Of a stretch of 64,000 bases of DNA, positions 53,953-64,000 are shown in pieces (within the stretch, counting starts at the first letter, position 1; every line of letters starts with the position of its first letter). Below the pieces are notes generated by a model. That model was not told the origin of the DNA, searched no databases, and saw only the letters and a program-made list of their open reading frames with translations. The DNA lies in NCBI RefSeq assembly GCF_036370855.1, contig NC_088117.1:8060001-8124000 (forward strand), read 5' to 3'. This stretch comes from Dromaius novaehollandiae. Taxonomy: Eukaryota; Chordata; Aves; Casuariiformes; Dromaiidae. A program made the translations under genes and the position numbers.

Positions 53953-56900
53953 CCTCTCTTTTTCTCTCTCTAGCTCGCTCCTTTTCTCCCTCTCCTCCCT
54001 TTGTGGCTGGAATAAGCTCATTTTTCCCCTCTTTGCCCCACTTCGCCCCCCTCCCCAGTTTGACACAATAGCCAAGGCTCCTGTGCTGGGTGCCCTGGCT
54101 TGGGAAGGCCGCGGCACAGCCGTGCCGGGGGCTCGTGGAGCCCGAGCCCTCGCCGGCTCCAGCATGGGGCCAGCCAGCCTCCTCCGAGCGCTCCAGCACG
54201 ACCCGCTCTATCTGCCCCAGCCCAGGAGGGGCAGAAAAAGCAAAGTGCAGGGGCTGATCCGTGCTGTGCTCACACGGAGGGGAGAAGGCACGGGGATGCC
54301 GGAGGAGGGTCTGCCGCCGGAGCGCACGCAGCCAGCTCTCCGGTGCATGGGAGATGTTTTGCACGAACTGCCTGGCGGCGAGTTCCCCAGCACTCGAGAC
54401 TTGGCCGTGTGCTCGCGGGCCGCGGCGCGGTGCCCCGTCGGCGTGCGTGCTCCCCCCGCCCCGCTCCCCTGCCACGTGCACCCTTTAGCTCCGGTGCCCA
54501 ATGCATCCTTGTGCGTAATAACGCACCGGCTCGGTGGGATAATGTTATGCTTTGTGTATCTGCGCGTTTCATCTTGTGTCTGCAAGGAAAACGCACCCCG
54601 CGGAGGGGAGCAGGAATGGCTTAGCGGCTCATCAGTCATTCCCCAGCTTGCGAGAGCTGCAAAGAGGAAGCAGAGATTGGGCTGCGCTCCCCTCGCAGCT
54701 GCTCCGAGCAGGCAGCTCCGCGGACCCGCTACCCACAACGCTCCGGCCCCGAGGTCGGCGGGTTCGAAACGTGCTGTCCTCTGAGCAGCGTTTTCCCCCT
54801 CTTTTCCTCGTCTTCTGCTTTCTTTGTTGCAGGCTGATGCCACGCAGAGCTTGCAGAAGGGCAACAGCGATTTCCCAGAGCGGATTCATCGGCCTTTCTT
54901 TTTCTAGCAGGCAGAGATCTGGTTTTGAAGCTCTTTTCCCACCGTCGCGCTAGGCCTGTGCGCTGGTGGAGGGAAGGGGTTAGTTGTTTAAACCCCAGCC
55001 GGAGCCGAGACCGGGAGTCCAAGAGATTCCTGTCTCCCCACGCTCCTTTTTAGCGTGAGCTTCGGCCTTGTGGTTTCTGATGTCATGGGAAATTTGCTCG
55101 GTCGGAGCGGCTGCGTTATATTCTTTTTTTCTCCCTGAGGGTCTGTTTTTGTTCATGGAGGAGAGGAGAGGCAGCTACCCAGGGAATCTACATGCAACTG
55201 TCCATGATTGCAGCTTCCCCGCCCCTGCCCTCCCTCCTCCAAACCCCTCTCCCTGGGAGGAGAACGGCTGGAGTTTAGGAAAAAAGAGAGGGGAAAAAAA
55301 AAAATCAGTGTCTGTCGCAAGCTGGCAACTCGCAGCTCTGGCGCCTGTTTGGAGAGCGGGGCTTGAGCGCGGCCCCCGTCCCCTCCGCTCCTGCCTCCCC
55401 CGCAGCCCTCCTCTGCGCGAGGCAGGTGCGGAGTGGGCTGCGGACGCTGGAGCTGCTGCCAACCTGCGCTGCCCTCTGTATTCAGGGAAGGCAGCGGCGG
55501 TCGTTGCTGCTGCTTGTTGTTGATCTGAATGGGGAATGAGTCATTTTCTTGGAAAGCCCAGCAGTGCTGCACTGGGAGGTTTCTGGGTAGAATAGCAACA
55601 GCATTGAGCCAAGCTCTACTGGGGGGAGAATAGGACTTGTGTGGGGTTTTTTTAATGCAGTCATTAAAAGGGAGGTGTGTAGAGGGAGATCTGATTAGAA
55701 GAAAAGTGTGGCAAGAAAAGGCTTAGCATCGTCCAGGAGGGGGGAGCTGAGCTGCCACTACTTAATGCGATGTGGCTGCTGCAGGAGGCAGTGCGGAAGG
55801 ATGGAGGGAGGGGATGGCGCAGCGAGGTGGTTGCTGCGTGGGTCACGGCGCCTGGTGGGAATGTTTGCTTGGAGAGACTGTGATCGTGAGTCACTGCCGG
55901 TGCGCAAACTTCCCGGCTGGCCGAGCTCCCTCAGCCCCTCTCTGGATCTCTTTCAGATGAAGACGGGCCCCTTCGCTGAGCACTCCAACCAGCTCTGGAA
56001 CATCAGCGCCGTACCTTCCTGGTCCAAGGTGAACCAGGGCCTCATCCGTATGTACAAGGCAGAGGTGAGCACCATGGCAGCGGGAGGCTGAGTCAGCCTT
56101 GCCTGCTTGGCCGCATGACTCCTCCCTTCCCCTTCACTGCAGATCAGCTCTTCTGCTGCCTGCACGTCTGCTCCTTGGCCTGGGATCTCTTTCACAGCCA
56201 GTTGCTGGCCCTTGCTGAACGTGGCTTGGGTGCCTTTGGCTTGCATCCCATGCAGGCACTGCTGGCTGGAAGGAGTCTCCTGTCTGCCCTGTGTTTGCCC
56301 CGAAAACAGTCCCTGAACTGTCCCTTCCTTGCAGACATGACCTTGCCGTTGCTTGTCTTTCCATTATGAAAGTCGCAAGTGTCTGAATTAGGGCCAATGT
56401 CTTGATATGTTTGTCTTTCTGCCATTGCTCCAGCTGGAGGCAAATTGGTTTAAATTCTCATTGCTTGTTTCGAGAAACCCAGAGCAGCCCGAACACTTGC
56501 TATGGACCTCACCTTGCTGCGAGTCCTGTCTCCGCAGCACGCCGGGCAGCCAAGGCCATGGCTGTCTTCCGCAGCTTGGCCAGCCTCCATCTGCCAGAGC
56601 TCTGCTGGCACTGCCCCAGAAGGCTTTCCTGGTGAACCCTGACCTGGGGAACTGGGCACTTTTGGCTGTCCCTTATCTCTCCTTCCTGCCAGAGCTAACC
56701 CTGAACTTGAGGAAGCAAGACAGGAACTGCCACATCTGGGCCTCCTGAGGGAGCTGGCTGAGAGGCGGCACCTCTTGCTGGGAAGGCCAGGGCCGTACTG
56801 GCTCTGCAGGGAGATGCTGGCTGTGCTAGATGCCTCTGGAGGAGCGAGGACAGCACAGCTGGCCCTGGAGGCATGCCAGTCCCCCCACGCGGGGCTTGAA

Positions 56901-59900
56901 AGAGTTAATCCTGTACCCTGTGGTCTCCGGTTAAGTCAGCCATGCTGCTATTGCTGGGCCATAAGGCAGAGGCTTGGTGGGCAGCTCCGCTCCGGCCCCG
57001 CGCACAAAGGGGTTAACTGCGCCGAAGTGGCGCGCGCCCTCCCCCACCCCTTCCTCTGCACTTCACATCCTGTGTTTAGGTTCCAGGCCACATACCTCTC
57101 TAATCTGCGAGGTGTCACTCCCAGGCCTGCCGGCTCCTTCCGCCCCCAGCTCAGCTTTCCTCCGGCAGCCTCCGAGGAGCGGAGCCGGGCTGGGGGTCGA
57201 CCCCTGCGGCTCCGCAGCCGGGTGCCTCTGTGCTGCCCCTCCAGGTTTGCCCTGGCCTGGAGCTTTGTCGCTGGGGACGGGGGTGCTGCCTGTTGGGAAA
57301 CCCCAGGTTGGACGCTCCCGTATGGGAGCTGGGGGGGTCTGGAGGGAAGGCTTCAGCCCTGCGAGCACTGTTAAAGTTGAATATAGGTCTCCTAACTCCT
57401 AGAGCCTGAGCAAGGCCTGCTGCTGCCTTGACATCCCTGCCTTGGTCATCTGTCTTTGGACCGGTTCCTTCCTGTGCTGTTCACGTGCTCCCGCCTGGTA
57501 CCCCACGTGCCCCGTACCGTATGGGTGCTCCTGCCTTGCGTACCATGTACTCCACAGGAGCTGATGTGCCCACAGTGCACTGTGCATGTCTGCTCACATC
57601 TTGGGGACGCCACATTATGGCAGATCCACCTGGCCTGCTGGGGACAGCGCAGCCTTGGGATCCTCTAGAGAGGATTATAATTTATGTTTCTTCTCCTGGG
57701 AAAAGCTCCAGCCATTTCTAGGTGCATCCAAGGCTCCAGCATTGATTGTTTGTGTGACATGGTCTTCTCTGGAGGCCTTGACCTCTTCTAAATAGCAGAT
57801 GACATTCTGCGTGGAACTTCTGGATCTAGTACTGGTGGGTTTCTAGAAATATCTAGGGAAATAGCTGTGTCTGGGGAAGAATGCAAAAGCTGCTCGAAAG
57901 GACACTAATAAGGGGCAGAAACTATTGAGCATAGCCAAAACTGCTGCATGACTTTAAATTTAGCTTTTTGCTCAAAGACCGTTTGCAGATCTTAGAGGAA
58001 TAATAGTCTCAGTTCCTAAGCGCGTGGCTCTTGCACAGCAGTGCTCTCCTGACACTGCACTGTGCCTCTGCTCGCCTGGACAGGGAGAGGAGAGAGGGAC
58101 TCTTGCTGAGGAGTCAGCACTGATTCCTCGTATTCCTTTTGGGAAGTCTCCCACCCCATGGCTAATTCATGTGGTTCTTGCTAGCTTGGGAGAAGAGAGA
58201 AGCGTGGAGATGGCAGCGTGGTTGGGCAGAGCTTTTTGTTATGGTGTGCTTGGCCATGCAGTTTTGACCAACACGTTTGCAACTAAGGGATCTTTTTGAA
58301 TGATGTTTTGGGAAGGACCCGATGTTTGGGAATCACTGAGGCTTCTTCCTTTGAAAACTGAATCCTTTTAGGGTGTCTCAGGCTAGGCATCCGCAGTTGC
58401 TCTTGAAAATCTCGTCTATTTGCTACTGGCTCGTGAAGCAAGTTTCTGCCCGCTGTTCCCAGCTTTGTTGTCTTCGCCTTCTCAGTCTTTCTCCTATTAG
58501 CCACTGCCAACATTAGCAGAAGGTAAGTGAGCTAACAGCCCCCAACTGCTGACTTGGGTCTTTGTCCAGCTCAAGGCAGGCAGCACAGAGTTTGTGGCAG
58601 CAAAGAGATGGTAGATTTGTGTTTGTGGTGTTGCTTTTTGTCTGACTGGCTAGGGTGAGAACAAGCTTCCCCCTCCCCTCCCCTCCGCCTGTGTCTCCAC
58701 CCTCTAATCACTTGTTGCAATTAGATCAGATGAAATCAGACACCAGGATGGAAGCTCTGGCCAGCGATGATCCAGCTCCTTAACACTTTTGAGGGTAATT
58801 GAGAAGTGCTTGGGGGCCTGAGGGTGCCAACTGTGACCAGGCTTGAGTGGAGCCAGCAGGGCAAAAGGGTCACTCAGTAGAAACTGGCCAGGAGAAATCA
58901 AATGTTTACTTGCAATCAGCTCTCACTTGGTAGAAGTGGGGCAGTTCCCAGGCTTGGTTTGTTTAAAAAGCAGTCTGGCCACTTTGTCTCTTCTGTGTCC
59001 CCTCTATGGGATGACTTTAAGCAGCCAGCGCAAAGCCCAGGTGAGTCCATGTGACTGGGAGCTCTTGTCTGGATCCAGGCTCTCCAAGGTACTTGGTACA
59101 AGGTCTGTGGATGGGCAGGAGGTTGAAGACAATGTGTCTTCTGCTCTGTGTGTTTATGAAATCTCAGATGGGTCTATTTATAATACAGATATAATGGGTG
59201 AAGAAGAGTTCCCATGGAAGTGCAAGGACTTTTCTTATTCTCTCCATCAAAGGCGAGTGAAGAAGTCGACAGAATGGAGTGTGGTTAAAGCAGCAGCCTT
59301 GATGTTTTCCCCTGAGCCTGCTTTTGAGTCTCCTGACCTTTCCTTCTCTGCTGCAGTCAGATGGGAAATACTTTCCATTGTAACTAATCTAGTCCCACTT
59401 CCATCTTTAAAGGTTGGACTTGGTGCATGAATCTAGCTCCCCAGTTGAGTCCTGAGCAGGCTTTCGGCACAGTGGGGATGACAAAGAATAAGTCTGTCCC
59501 CTCCAAGCGCATCCAGTTAGCATGTCAGATGCATCAGTTTCACCTACAAGTGATGGAAGGAAGGTCCTGTTTCTTGGCACCTCTAATAACCCAGTAAATT
59601 TGTGCTAGTCCTGCTGGATGCAGGAGGAGAAATTTCTCTGCTTGTCTCTTCTTGGGCCATCAATATGTTTGCTGGAGTGGATACCAGTTCTTCCCAGTGG
59701 TGGTAAAGATGTTTCATTAGGAGCCCAAACCAGTTCAGTCTTCCATGGGACTTCTTGGAGCTAGTTGGGATGCCAATTCTAGCTGTCAGTATCTCAAAAG
59801 ATTTATTTCTCCCTGTCCTTCTTTCACGCCACTGTGTTCCAACACTGCATCCTCTGAGGGTTCCTCTATCTGTGGTTGATCTGGGAGACGGTGGCTGCTC

Positions 59901-61956
59901 TGTCCCATGCATAGGGAGCTTTGAAGGTGATGTGCCCTAATGGGTACAGGACTTGCTTCATTTTGGTGCCTAGCCCTGGAGGTTTCCTGCATAGCTCTTA
60001 TTCCCCAGGAATGGGTGCAGCCATGCTATACCTTTGCCATCACCAAATTTGTTTTGGCTCCAGTGTGCTTGCAAGCGTTCAGTTGTGCTGGAAGTTGCCT
60101 GACCTCTGGCTCGAACTGGAATACCACAGGCCTGGGCTTCTGAGCGCAAATCCCACTGCTTCCCCATGACGCCAGCACACGGGCAAGCTGCCTGCCTCTG
60201 GCTGTGCCCTGCATTGGGGTAAAGGGCTGTCTGCAGCACGCCAGGTCCTCCCCATCCCTGGAGCCAGTGTCTCAGCACTTGCTAGGGTCTCCCCCCTGCA
60301 GTGGGTCCAGCTTGGCTCCGTGGAGGGTGCGATGCTCTTCGCTGTGGAAGGGAGTGTTGTGACTAATAGATGGCTCTTGCCTTCCTTCAGTATGAAGGAA
60401 TGGTGCTTTGAAAGAAGTGCGTGGAGGAACGGGCCATGTATCTCATCTCCGGGGCCTGCCTGGGAGGCAGTTGGTTACAGGCAGAAGCTGGGTGGCCCTG
60501 ATGCCTTCTCGTGGTTGGGTCTGCAGCCAGTGGGTAACTGGAGGTGCAGCAGGGAGTCTGCTGTGTCCCGTTCCGTCCTGCCTCTGAGCAGATGCTGCTT
60601 GTGCCAAGGACTTGCTAGGACTAGATGGACTCCTATTAATCATTTTTCCTACAGGTAGCTGCTGTGCTTTGATTGCATGTACTTCATGTCTCCTCTAGAA
60701 CAGGACTGCTGTAACCAGGTCCATGCCTCAGCTGGGGCAGGGGAAAGGCTCTTCTCCCAAGAAACAGAGCACTTGTGTTTCTTTTCTCCCCATCATACTG
60801 TGTTGTCTAGGGAGGCAGTGAGAAGGTGGCCGCAATCTTGTTAGCTGTGCCTCCAGGGCCCTTGTAGATGAGTCCCCATTGCAGCGTGGTGAAATGATCT
60901 ACAACCCTCCTGTTTAGCACAAGGTCTCACAGCTAACGTGGGTGATGTTAGTGAGACGTAGATAATTGATTGACATAGGCATATTGCTGAAGTTTGTGTG
61001 ACTGGAGCTGAGCCTGGATAGGCTGTTCTAGGCTCTCTGTGGGTTTTCGGCAGTCTGAATCTGCAATGACTCAAAAAACATAACTTGAAGGGCTGTGCCA
61101 TGCGTGTTCTGGCAAACTTTGATGTGGTTATGGACCATGGTCACTGGCCTTCCTGCCCTGGCAGAAAGGTGAGCAGGAGGGGATGTACGCTCAGAGGCTG
61201 GTCCTTCTGGCACAGAGCCCTGTCTTAGCTGAAATCCCTGGAAAAAGCAGCTCAGCTACCTTATAGTGGACATATATGGTTGATCTGTGGTCCATACTCC
61301 CTTTATCCTTACTCTGCAATGGGAGTGGGAATTCCAGGAGTGAAGGGTAGCTGGGAAGGCAGATTATGTCTTAAACTACGGCAGCCAAATCGGTGGTGTT
61401 TCTTTACAAAGACTTGAGAGTCTGGAAGATAATTTGAGCAGTGCTTCATGGCTGCAAGATGGTACCTCAAACCCACAGCGTGGGCACCATTCTGGAGAAG
61501 GACAGTCTTTTCCCAAGGGGGTTTCTGCCATTCTCAAGGGGTATGTAGGGTGACGCTCTTCAAAGAGATCAGCTAAAGCAACGAGGAGTGGCTGGCGTAA
61601 ACATGCCCCCTCTGCTCATGCTCCAGGACTGAATTTCAGCAAGCGAAAGGCTCGGGATCAGGCGAAGGGGATACAAAGTGTTGCTGAGCTAAAGAGCCTG
61701 ATGGAAGCTGGTGGGGAGAGACATCAGCTTGATCCTGCATGCAAGTTGCTGCTCTGCCTAAAGCCGAGCTGAACTGTCCTGTGCTCACTGCCTCCTGACC
61801 CTGGAGGCAGGATGTAGCTCTGACTGCATGTTTAAGGTGGAAATGTCTCCTGAATTCACCCCTCTATCTCCCCTCCTGCAGTGCTTGGAGAAGTTTCCTG
61901 TGATCCAGCACTTCAAGTTCGGCAGCCTGCTCCCCATCCAGCCTGTGATGTCCTAA
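36306..61956 (+). CDS. PTPA: PP2A phosphatase activator PTPA (10 coding exons, 321 aa)
   Basis: The product (also PPP2R4) is the ATP-dependent activator of protein phosphatase 2A, helping the catalytic subunit acquire its metals and active shape. It has also been described as a prolyl isomerase. The CDS joins 36306-36330, 39402-39502, 40804-40890, 46308-46433, 47183-47300, 48920-49019, 50144-50268, 50794-50894, 55957-56064 and 61882-61956. All introns are GT-AG and the frame is intact (966 nt with stop). The 321 aa compare with 323 in the matching human isoform. Family landmarks are FMIPKKEI near residue 24, [18 protein letters not shown] near 86, [20 protein letters not shown] near 136, [16 protein letters not shown] at 204-219 and [18 protein letters not shown] at the end of exon 9. 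It is a helical cytosolic and nuclear protein with no signal peptide. The start has A at -3 and G at +4. Confidence 0.98.
36444..36740. repeat. G-rich minisatellite, about 42-bp unit
   Basis: About seven imperfect copies of a unit beginning CCCCATAGGGTATGGGGGG and continuing TTGGGGTCGGGGGTGTGTGG. CCCC(A/T) landmarks recur at 36444, 36477, 36520, 36563, 36607, 36648, 36690 and 36732, that is 41-44 bp apart after the first. Each unit has several G runs and could fold as a G-quadruplex. The long open frames across it are products of the repeat. Confidence 0.9.
37180..37275 (+). mobile_element. Possible MIR-like SINE relic
   Basis: TGTGCCTCAGTTTCCTGTTG followed 60-80 bp later by ATGTGCCATATAAGTG matches the order of the 3' half of old MIR/CORE-SINE elements. 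Confidence 0.4.
38150..38245 (-). mobile_element. Possible MIR-like SINE relic, reverse orientation
   Basis: GAGGCAGGAAGTTAAATGAC followed by TCTAAGATTATGCGGTGAGT and TAGCAGAGTTCTCA is the diverged reverse complement of the MIR core (GTTAAGTGACTTGCCCAAGG and following). Confidence 0.4.
39402..39502 (+). CDS. PTPA: PTPA coding exon 2
   Basis: Encodes residues 9-42. It has a variable acidic N-terminal part, then the conserved FMIPKKEI and MAKWKRSQ. Confidence 0.97.
39503..40803 (+). other. PTPA: PTPA intron 2
   Basis: A 1.3-kb intron. I see no further exon, repeat or regulatory element that stands out. Confidence 0.75.
40804..40890 (+). CDS. PTPA: PTPA coding exon 3
   Basis: Encodes residues 43-71, [20 protein letters not shown] and following. 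Confidence 0.98.
41243..41345 (+). mobile_element. MIR-like SINE relic
   Basis: CTGTGTGACCTTGTCCAAGT followed by CACTTACCTCCCTCTGCTT and GGGCTTCCTCATTGCTCAGA closely follows the MIR core, in which a CTGTGTGACCTTGGGCAAGT block is followed by CACTTAACCTC and TTTCCTCATCTG. It is the clearest of the old SINE copies here. Confidence 0.6.
42415..42458. repeat. 22-bp tandem duplication
   Basis: GAGAAGCTGCATTAGGGCTG followed by TG and then the same unit followed by CG: two copies with one mismatch. Confidence 0.95.
43970..44310. promoter_or_regulatory. Candidate enhancer with homeodomain sites in PTPA intron 3
   Basis: A GC-rich segment contains TTTAATTATTTATTGG near 43975, CTCATAATGAGCTG near 44211, GATTTAATTATTTAATAC near 44258 and CTTAATTGG near 44301. 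Dense AT homeobox-type cores inside GC-rich DNA, plus a preserved look, are typical of developmental enhancers. No coding exon is visible. Confidence 0.3.
45735..45900 (-). mobile_element. Possible MIR-like SINE relic, reverse orientation
   Basis: GACTGGAGGCCCCAAGAGGG then GAAGTATATGTGCAGGACCA then CATAACCAGCCATGGATGAG resembles the reversed MIR core. The preceding GTGCCTTACAAACAC also fits the reversed 3' half. Confidence 0.4.
46308..46433 (+). CDS. PTPA: PTPA coding exon 4
   Basis: Encodes residues 72-113 with [20 protein letters not shown] and [20 protein letters not shown]. Confidence 0.98.
47183..47300 (+). CDS. PTPA: PTPA coding exon 5
   Basis: Encodes residues 114-152, with [20 protein letters not shown] reaching the split Gly153. 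Confidence 0.98.
48738..48787. repeat. 25-bp tandem duplication
   Basis: Two adjacent copies of a unit beginning TCAAGTCATTAA and ending ACCTTAGGG, with three mismatches. Confidence 0.9.
48920..49019 (+). CDS. PTPA: PTPA coding exon 6
   Basis: Encodes residues 153-185: [19 protein letters not shown], then [14 protein letters not shown]. Confidence 0.98.
49655..49830 (+). mobile_element. Possible MIR-like SINE relic
   Basis: GGGAGTCCAGAGATCTAGTC, then a diverged middle, then CCACCTGAAAAATGGAAATA and CAGTGGAAAGCTTTCTGAGT follow the block order of an old CORE-SINE. Confidence 0.4.
50144..50268 (+). CDS. PTPA: PTPA coding exon 7
   Basis: Encodes the end of R186 to Ile227. It carries [16 protein letters not shown] (204-219), the most conserved family signature, near the nucleotide-binding site. 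Confidence 0.98.
50794..50894 (+). CDS. PTPA: PTPA coding exon 8
   Basis: Encodes residues 228-261 with [19 protein letters not shown] and LECILFITE. Confidence 0.98.
52321..52341. promoter_or_regulatory. CTCF-like site
   Basis: GTGCCACCTGGTGGTAGCAG contains the CCACCTGGTGG palindrome, a partial CTCF core on either strand. Confidence 0.3.
52512..52532 (+). promoter_or_regulatory. CTCF-like site
   Basis: GCTGCCACTAGGGGGGGCTG is close to the CTCF core CCACTAGGGGGCGC, with one substitution in the GGCGC end. Confidence 0.45.
53400..55500. promoter_or_regulatory. CpG-rich block inside PTPA intron 8
   Basis: About 2 kb of DNA rich in CpG, strongest at 53.48-53.60 and 54.09-54.78 kb, lies between exons 8 and 9. 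It includes an AP-1-like TGACTCAC near 53858 and an ATGGCTGC element near 53846. It could be an alternative promoter, a non-coding RNA promoter or an enhancer. Open frames across it are GC-driven and not convincing proteins. Confidence 0.45.
53904..53981. repeat. (CT)n microsatellite
   Basis: A nearly pure CT tract of about 75 bp broken by a few CC and TTT interruptions. Read on either strand it produces long Leu-Ser or Arg-Glu frames that are artefacts. Confidence 0.95.
55957..56064 (+). CDS. PTPA: PTPA coding exon 9
   Basis: Encodes residues 262-297: [20 protein letters not shown], then [16 protein letters not shown]. Confidence 0.98.
56065..61881 (+). other. PTPA: PTPA intron 9
   Basis: A 5.8-kb intron of moderate GC, with a mildly CpG-rich patch near 56.97-57.24 kb. 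I recognised no exon, RNA gene or clear transposon in it. Confidence 0.75.
61882..61956 (+). CDS. PTPA: PTPA coding exon 10 (stop)
   Basis: Encodes residues 298-321, [20 protein letters not shown] then PVMS and TAA. Human ends PVTSG, so the bird-like protein is one residue shorter at this end. Confidence 0.97.
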   Translation, partial: CLEKFPVIQHFKFGSLLPIQPVMS

Positions 61957-63955
61957 GGAGGCCGCGGGAGGAGTCGAGGCAGCGGAGGTGTAGCGCGGTG
62001 CTCTTCCTCCTCCCCTCACCCCCTCCTCATCACCTCGCCCGCCGCACAGCCCATTCATTCCTGCACATCCTCATCGGCAACCACAGATCCAAAGCACTCG
62101 TCAGCCTTGCACGGGAGACGGGACCGAGAGCGGCTCCTCCTGCAAGTCCCCGCCACGGGGATCTCTCGCAAGCGACCAAGCCAGGGCTGTGCTTCTCCAC
62201 TCTGCCGCGGGCAGCAGAGCTGCTGTCTCCGGATCTGGGCATGCAAACGGGGTTTGAGCAGGGGCTGCCTCGCAGAGAAGGCCCTCTGCTTTCCTTCCCG
62301 GGAGGAAGGGGGTGGGGAGGGGAGGAAGGCACGTGTAGATGTGTTGGGCAGCGGTAACTGCAATTTCCCGTTTGAATTTCACTGAAGTTTCCTGTTGCTG
62401 TTTGGTTTGGGAAACCACTGTGAGGGGTGAGGTGTGAGCCTGCACGTGCCTGTATGCAGCCGCCTTTGCTTGTACAGGGTGTTCTTAAAAGGATAAAGGA
62501 AGTTGTAGGGAAAGTCTGTGGGTTGCTAGAAGCCCAGGGTGACGTCTCTCCCGTATTCTGGGTAAGGAAAGCCACGTTCCTCCTCCCTCCATCTCTCCTG
62601 CAAGGTTCCCTAAATCTGCCTTTCACACCACCGCCTCTTCTCTAGGGTGAAGCTAGGAGCCACAGAGGTCTGAACTGGTTCCATCACTGGAGCCAAGGTC
62701 TCCAGAGGGCCCTGGCTCTGTGGGAACGGCTATACAAAGACACAGCTTGAGCGGAGCCTGGTTGGGCTTCCTCCCCTCTGTAGTTAATGGGCACAAAACC
62801 TCACATGTTCCCACACATTCGTTGCTGTTTAGGGATCAGCTGGGTCCAACCTGCCCTCTGCACTGCCCTTTTCCTTCTTGGCGCTTTGCTGCCCTGCTAC
62901 TGGGCTGGACTCAATGGCACGAGGTGACTGTGGCTGCTACCGCTTGGTCATAAATTGTAGCGACAGCCCCATAGCAAAGGGATTTTCCCATGAAGCAGCA
63001 TGTTCCCCAGCACTTTTAGGGAGGCATCCCCAGAGCAAAGGCACCAGGGGGGCAAGCATGCAGTTTTACCTATATTTATGTAACTGTGCTGGTAAGGAAG
63101 CACATAAATAGCCCAGGACAGCGATTTACACCCGGAGAAAGCTCTTTCCTTTCCTCATTGCCTGCTGGTGCTGCCGTGCTGGACCTTGGATGGAGGGACC
63201 ATACATCCAGTGCCACCAGCAGCAGCATCCAGAAGGCAGGTGAATGAATGGGGACATGATCCAGACCATACTGACACTATCAGTAGGAGGACAGAAGTGG
63301 TTGGTGGTGAGTTTGAGAGGAGCTGTTGTGTCCACGTGTCTGACCAAGGTGCTCTACAAGTTTCTGGCAGGAGAGGGGCTGTTTCCCCTTGGGGTTCCCA
63401 TGCCGGGTGTGGAGGTGAGAGGGCTTTGGCCCGGTGTTTGCTGGGCATTGGGGGCAGCCGGGATCTTTTCCCTGGCATTATCCCGGGCTGCAGAGAGGGT
63501 GGTGGTGCTGCCTCCAGCCAGGATGCTCAGCTTTTGCTGCTGTACTGCTTTACTGTTACTGTTTGGAAGAAAAAGCCTGTTTGCATTTCTTTTTTTACGA
63601 TTTTCTTGTTGCCAGACCTAGCTGCTCCCTCTTACAAAAAGTTCTCTTAGATGCTCTGGGGAGGGAGAGCAAGAAGAGTCTAAATTAAGAGGCAGTGAAA
63701 TGCAGGTGTCCGTAGAGCTAAAGCAGAGCTTTCTAGCCCTGCTGCTGTTGTGTCTGCTCCGTTGCTTGGCCCTAGGCTGTCTGTCATCTGCGTAGGACAG
63801 TGGCAAGGATCTTTCTACCTACCTAAAGCAACTTTATAGAATTGCATTTTAAATGGCAGTGAAGGAGACTCAAGTTAAGTCTTTACTCCTAAATCATTAA
63901 TGGGATGTGTGTGTCAACTCAGCTTTTCAAATAAATCCACTCTGGGAGTGCTGCT
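61957..63955 (+). other. PTPA: Probable PTPA 3' UTR
   Basis: About 2 kb with no further splicing signals I trust, ending after the only AATAAA I found past the stop. The first 400 bp are CpG-rich. Antisense open frames of up to 198 codons here have no recognisable protein similarity. Confidence 0.7.
63930..63935 (+). terminator. PTPA: PTPA polyadenylation signal
   Basis: Canonical AATAAA, with GT-rich sequence (GGGAGTGCTGCTCGTTTGCC) 10-30 bases downstream, the usual layout of a cleavage site. Confidence 0.7.
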
Positions 63956-64000
63956 CGTTTGCCTGTTGGGACCTGAGGAGTCCGGTTCTGGTGGAGCGCT

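Larger units (their letters stand above)
50895..55956 (+). other. PTPA: PTPA intron 8
   Basis: A 5.1-kb intron. The first part is ordinary. 52.2-52.6 kb has two CTCF-like sites. 53.4-55.5 kb is CpG-rich and has a long CT tract. No alternative PTPA exon with clear protein similarity was recognised. Confidence 0.8.

Noticed and set aside
53879-54481. 200-codon - strand frame in the same place
   Set aside because: It is the Arg-Glu readout of the CT tract on the other strand.
53825-54784. 319-codon + strand open frame in PTPA intron 8
   Set aside because: It runs through the CT microsatellite (Leu-Ser repeat) and GC-rich DNA. The frame is explained by composition, although the region itself may be regulatory.
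62030-62626. 198-codon - strand frame in the PTPA 3' UTR
   Set aside because: No recognisable similarity, no promoter evidence, and it begins inside GC-rich UTR. An antisense gene is not supported.
1-64000. CRISPR arrays, prokaryotic operons, integrated viruses or toxin genes
   Set aside because: No array of spaced direct repeats, no operon-like gene packing and no viral protein similarity was seen. The window is an ordinary vertebrate gene cluster.

Overview
This is a stretch of vertebrate nuclear genome, not a bacterial or viral sequence. Three intron-containing genes can be rebuilt exon by exon from GT-AG splice sites, in-frame joins and recognisable proteins. They are DOLPP1 (+ strand, 8 coding exons, 238 aa), CRAT (- strand, 14 coding exons, 626 aa) and PTPA, formerly PPP2R4 (+ strand, 10 coding exons, 321 aa). 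The order and orientation match human 9q34.11. Compact introns, few recent repeats, poly-G runs and one CR1-like LINE relic suggest a bird, probably a microchromosome region. Another sauropsid is not excluded.

Layout: 1-1300 is AT-rich intergenic DNA or the tail of an upstream gene. 1300-2760 is the GC-rich DOLPP1 promoter, first exon and start of intron 1, with an unusual row of ten CCAAT boxes at 1534-1833. DOLPP1 coding exons run 1865-15801, with a likely 3' UTR to about 17.87 or 18.66 kb. CRAT lies tail-to-tail with DOLPP1: its stop is at 21854 and its start at 35707. About 600 bp of CpG-rich DNA separates the CRAT and PTPA start codons (35708-36305), forming a bidirectional promoter with YY1-like motifs pointing along each gene. 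PTPA begins at 36306. It has a G-rich minisatellite in intron 1, a GC-rich homeodomain-site region in intron 3, a CpG-rich block in intron 8, and a stop at 61954-61956. Its 3' UTR probably ends after the AATAAA at 63930.

The three genes are not one pathway. DOLPP1 recycles dolichyl diphosphate for protein N-glycosylation in the ER. CRAT buffers acetyl-CoA with carnitine in mitochondria and peroxisomes. PTPA activates protein phosphatase 2A. All three look like intact housekeeping genes with the expected lengths and active-site residues. No new enzymatic system was found. The points most worth a second look are regulatory: the CCAAT array with a TISU-like start codon at DOLPP1, the divergent YY1 motifs, a possible non-mitochondrial first exon of CRAT, and candidate regulatory blocks in PTPA introns.
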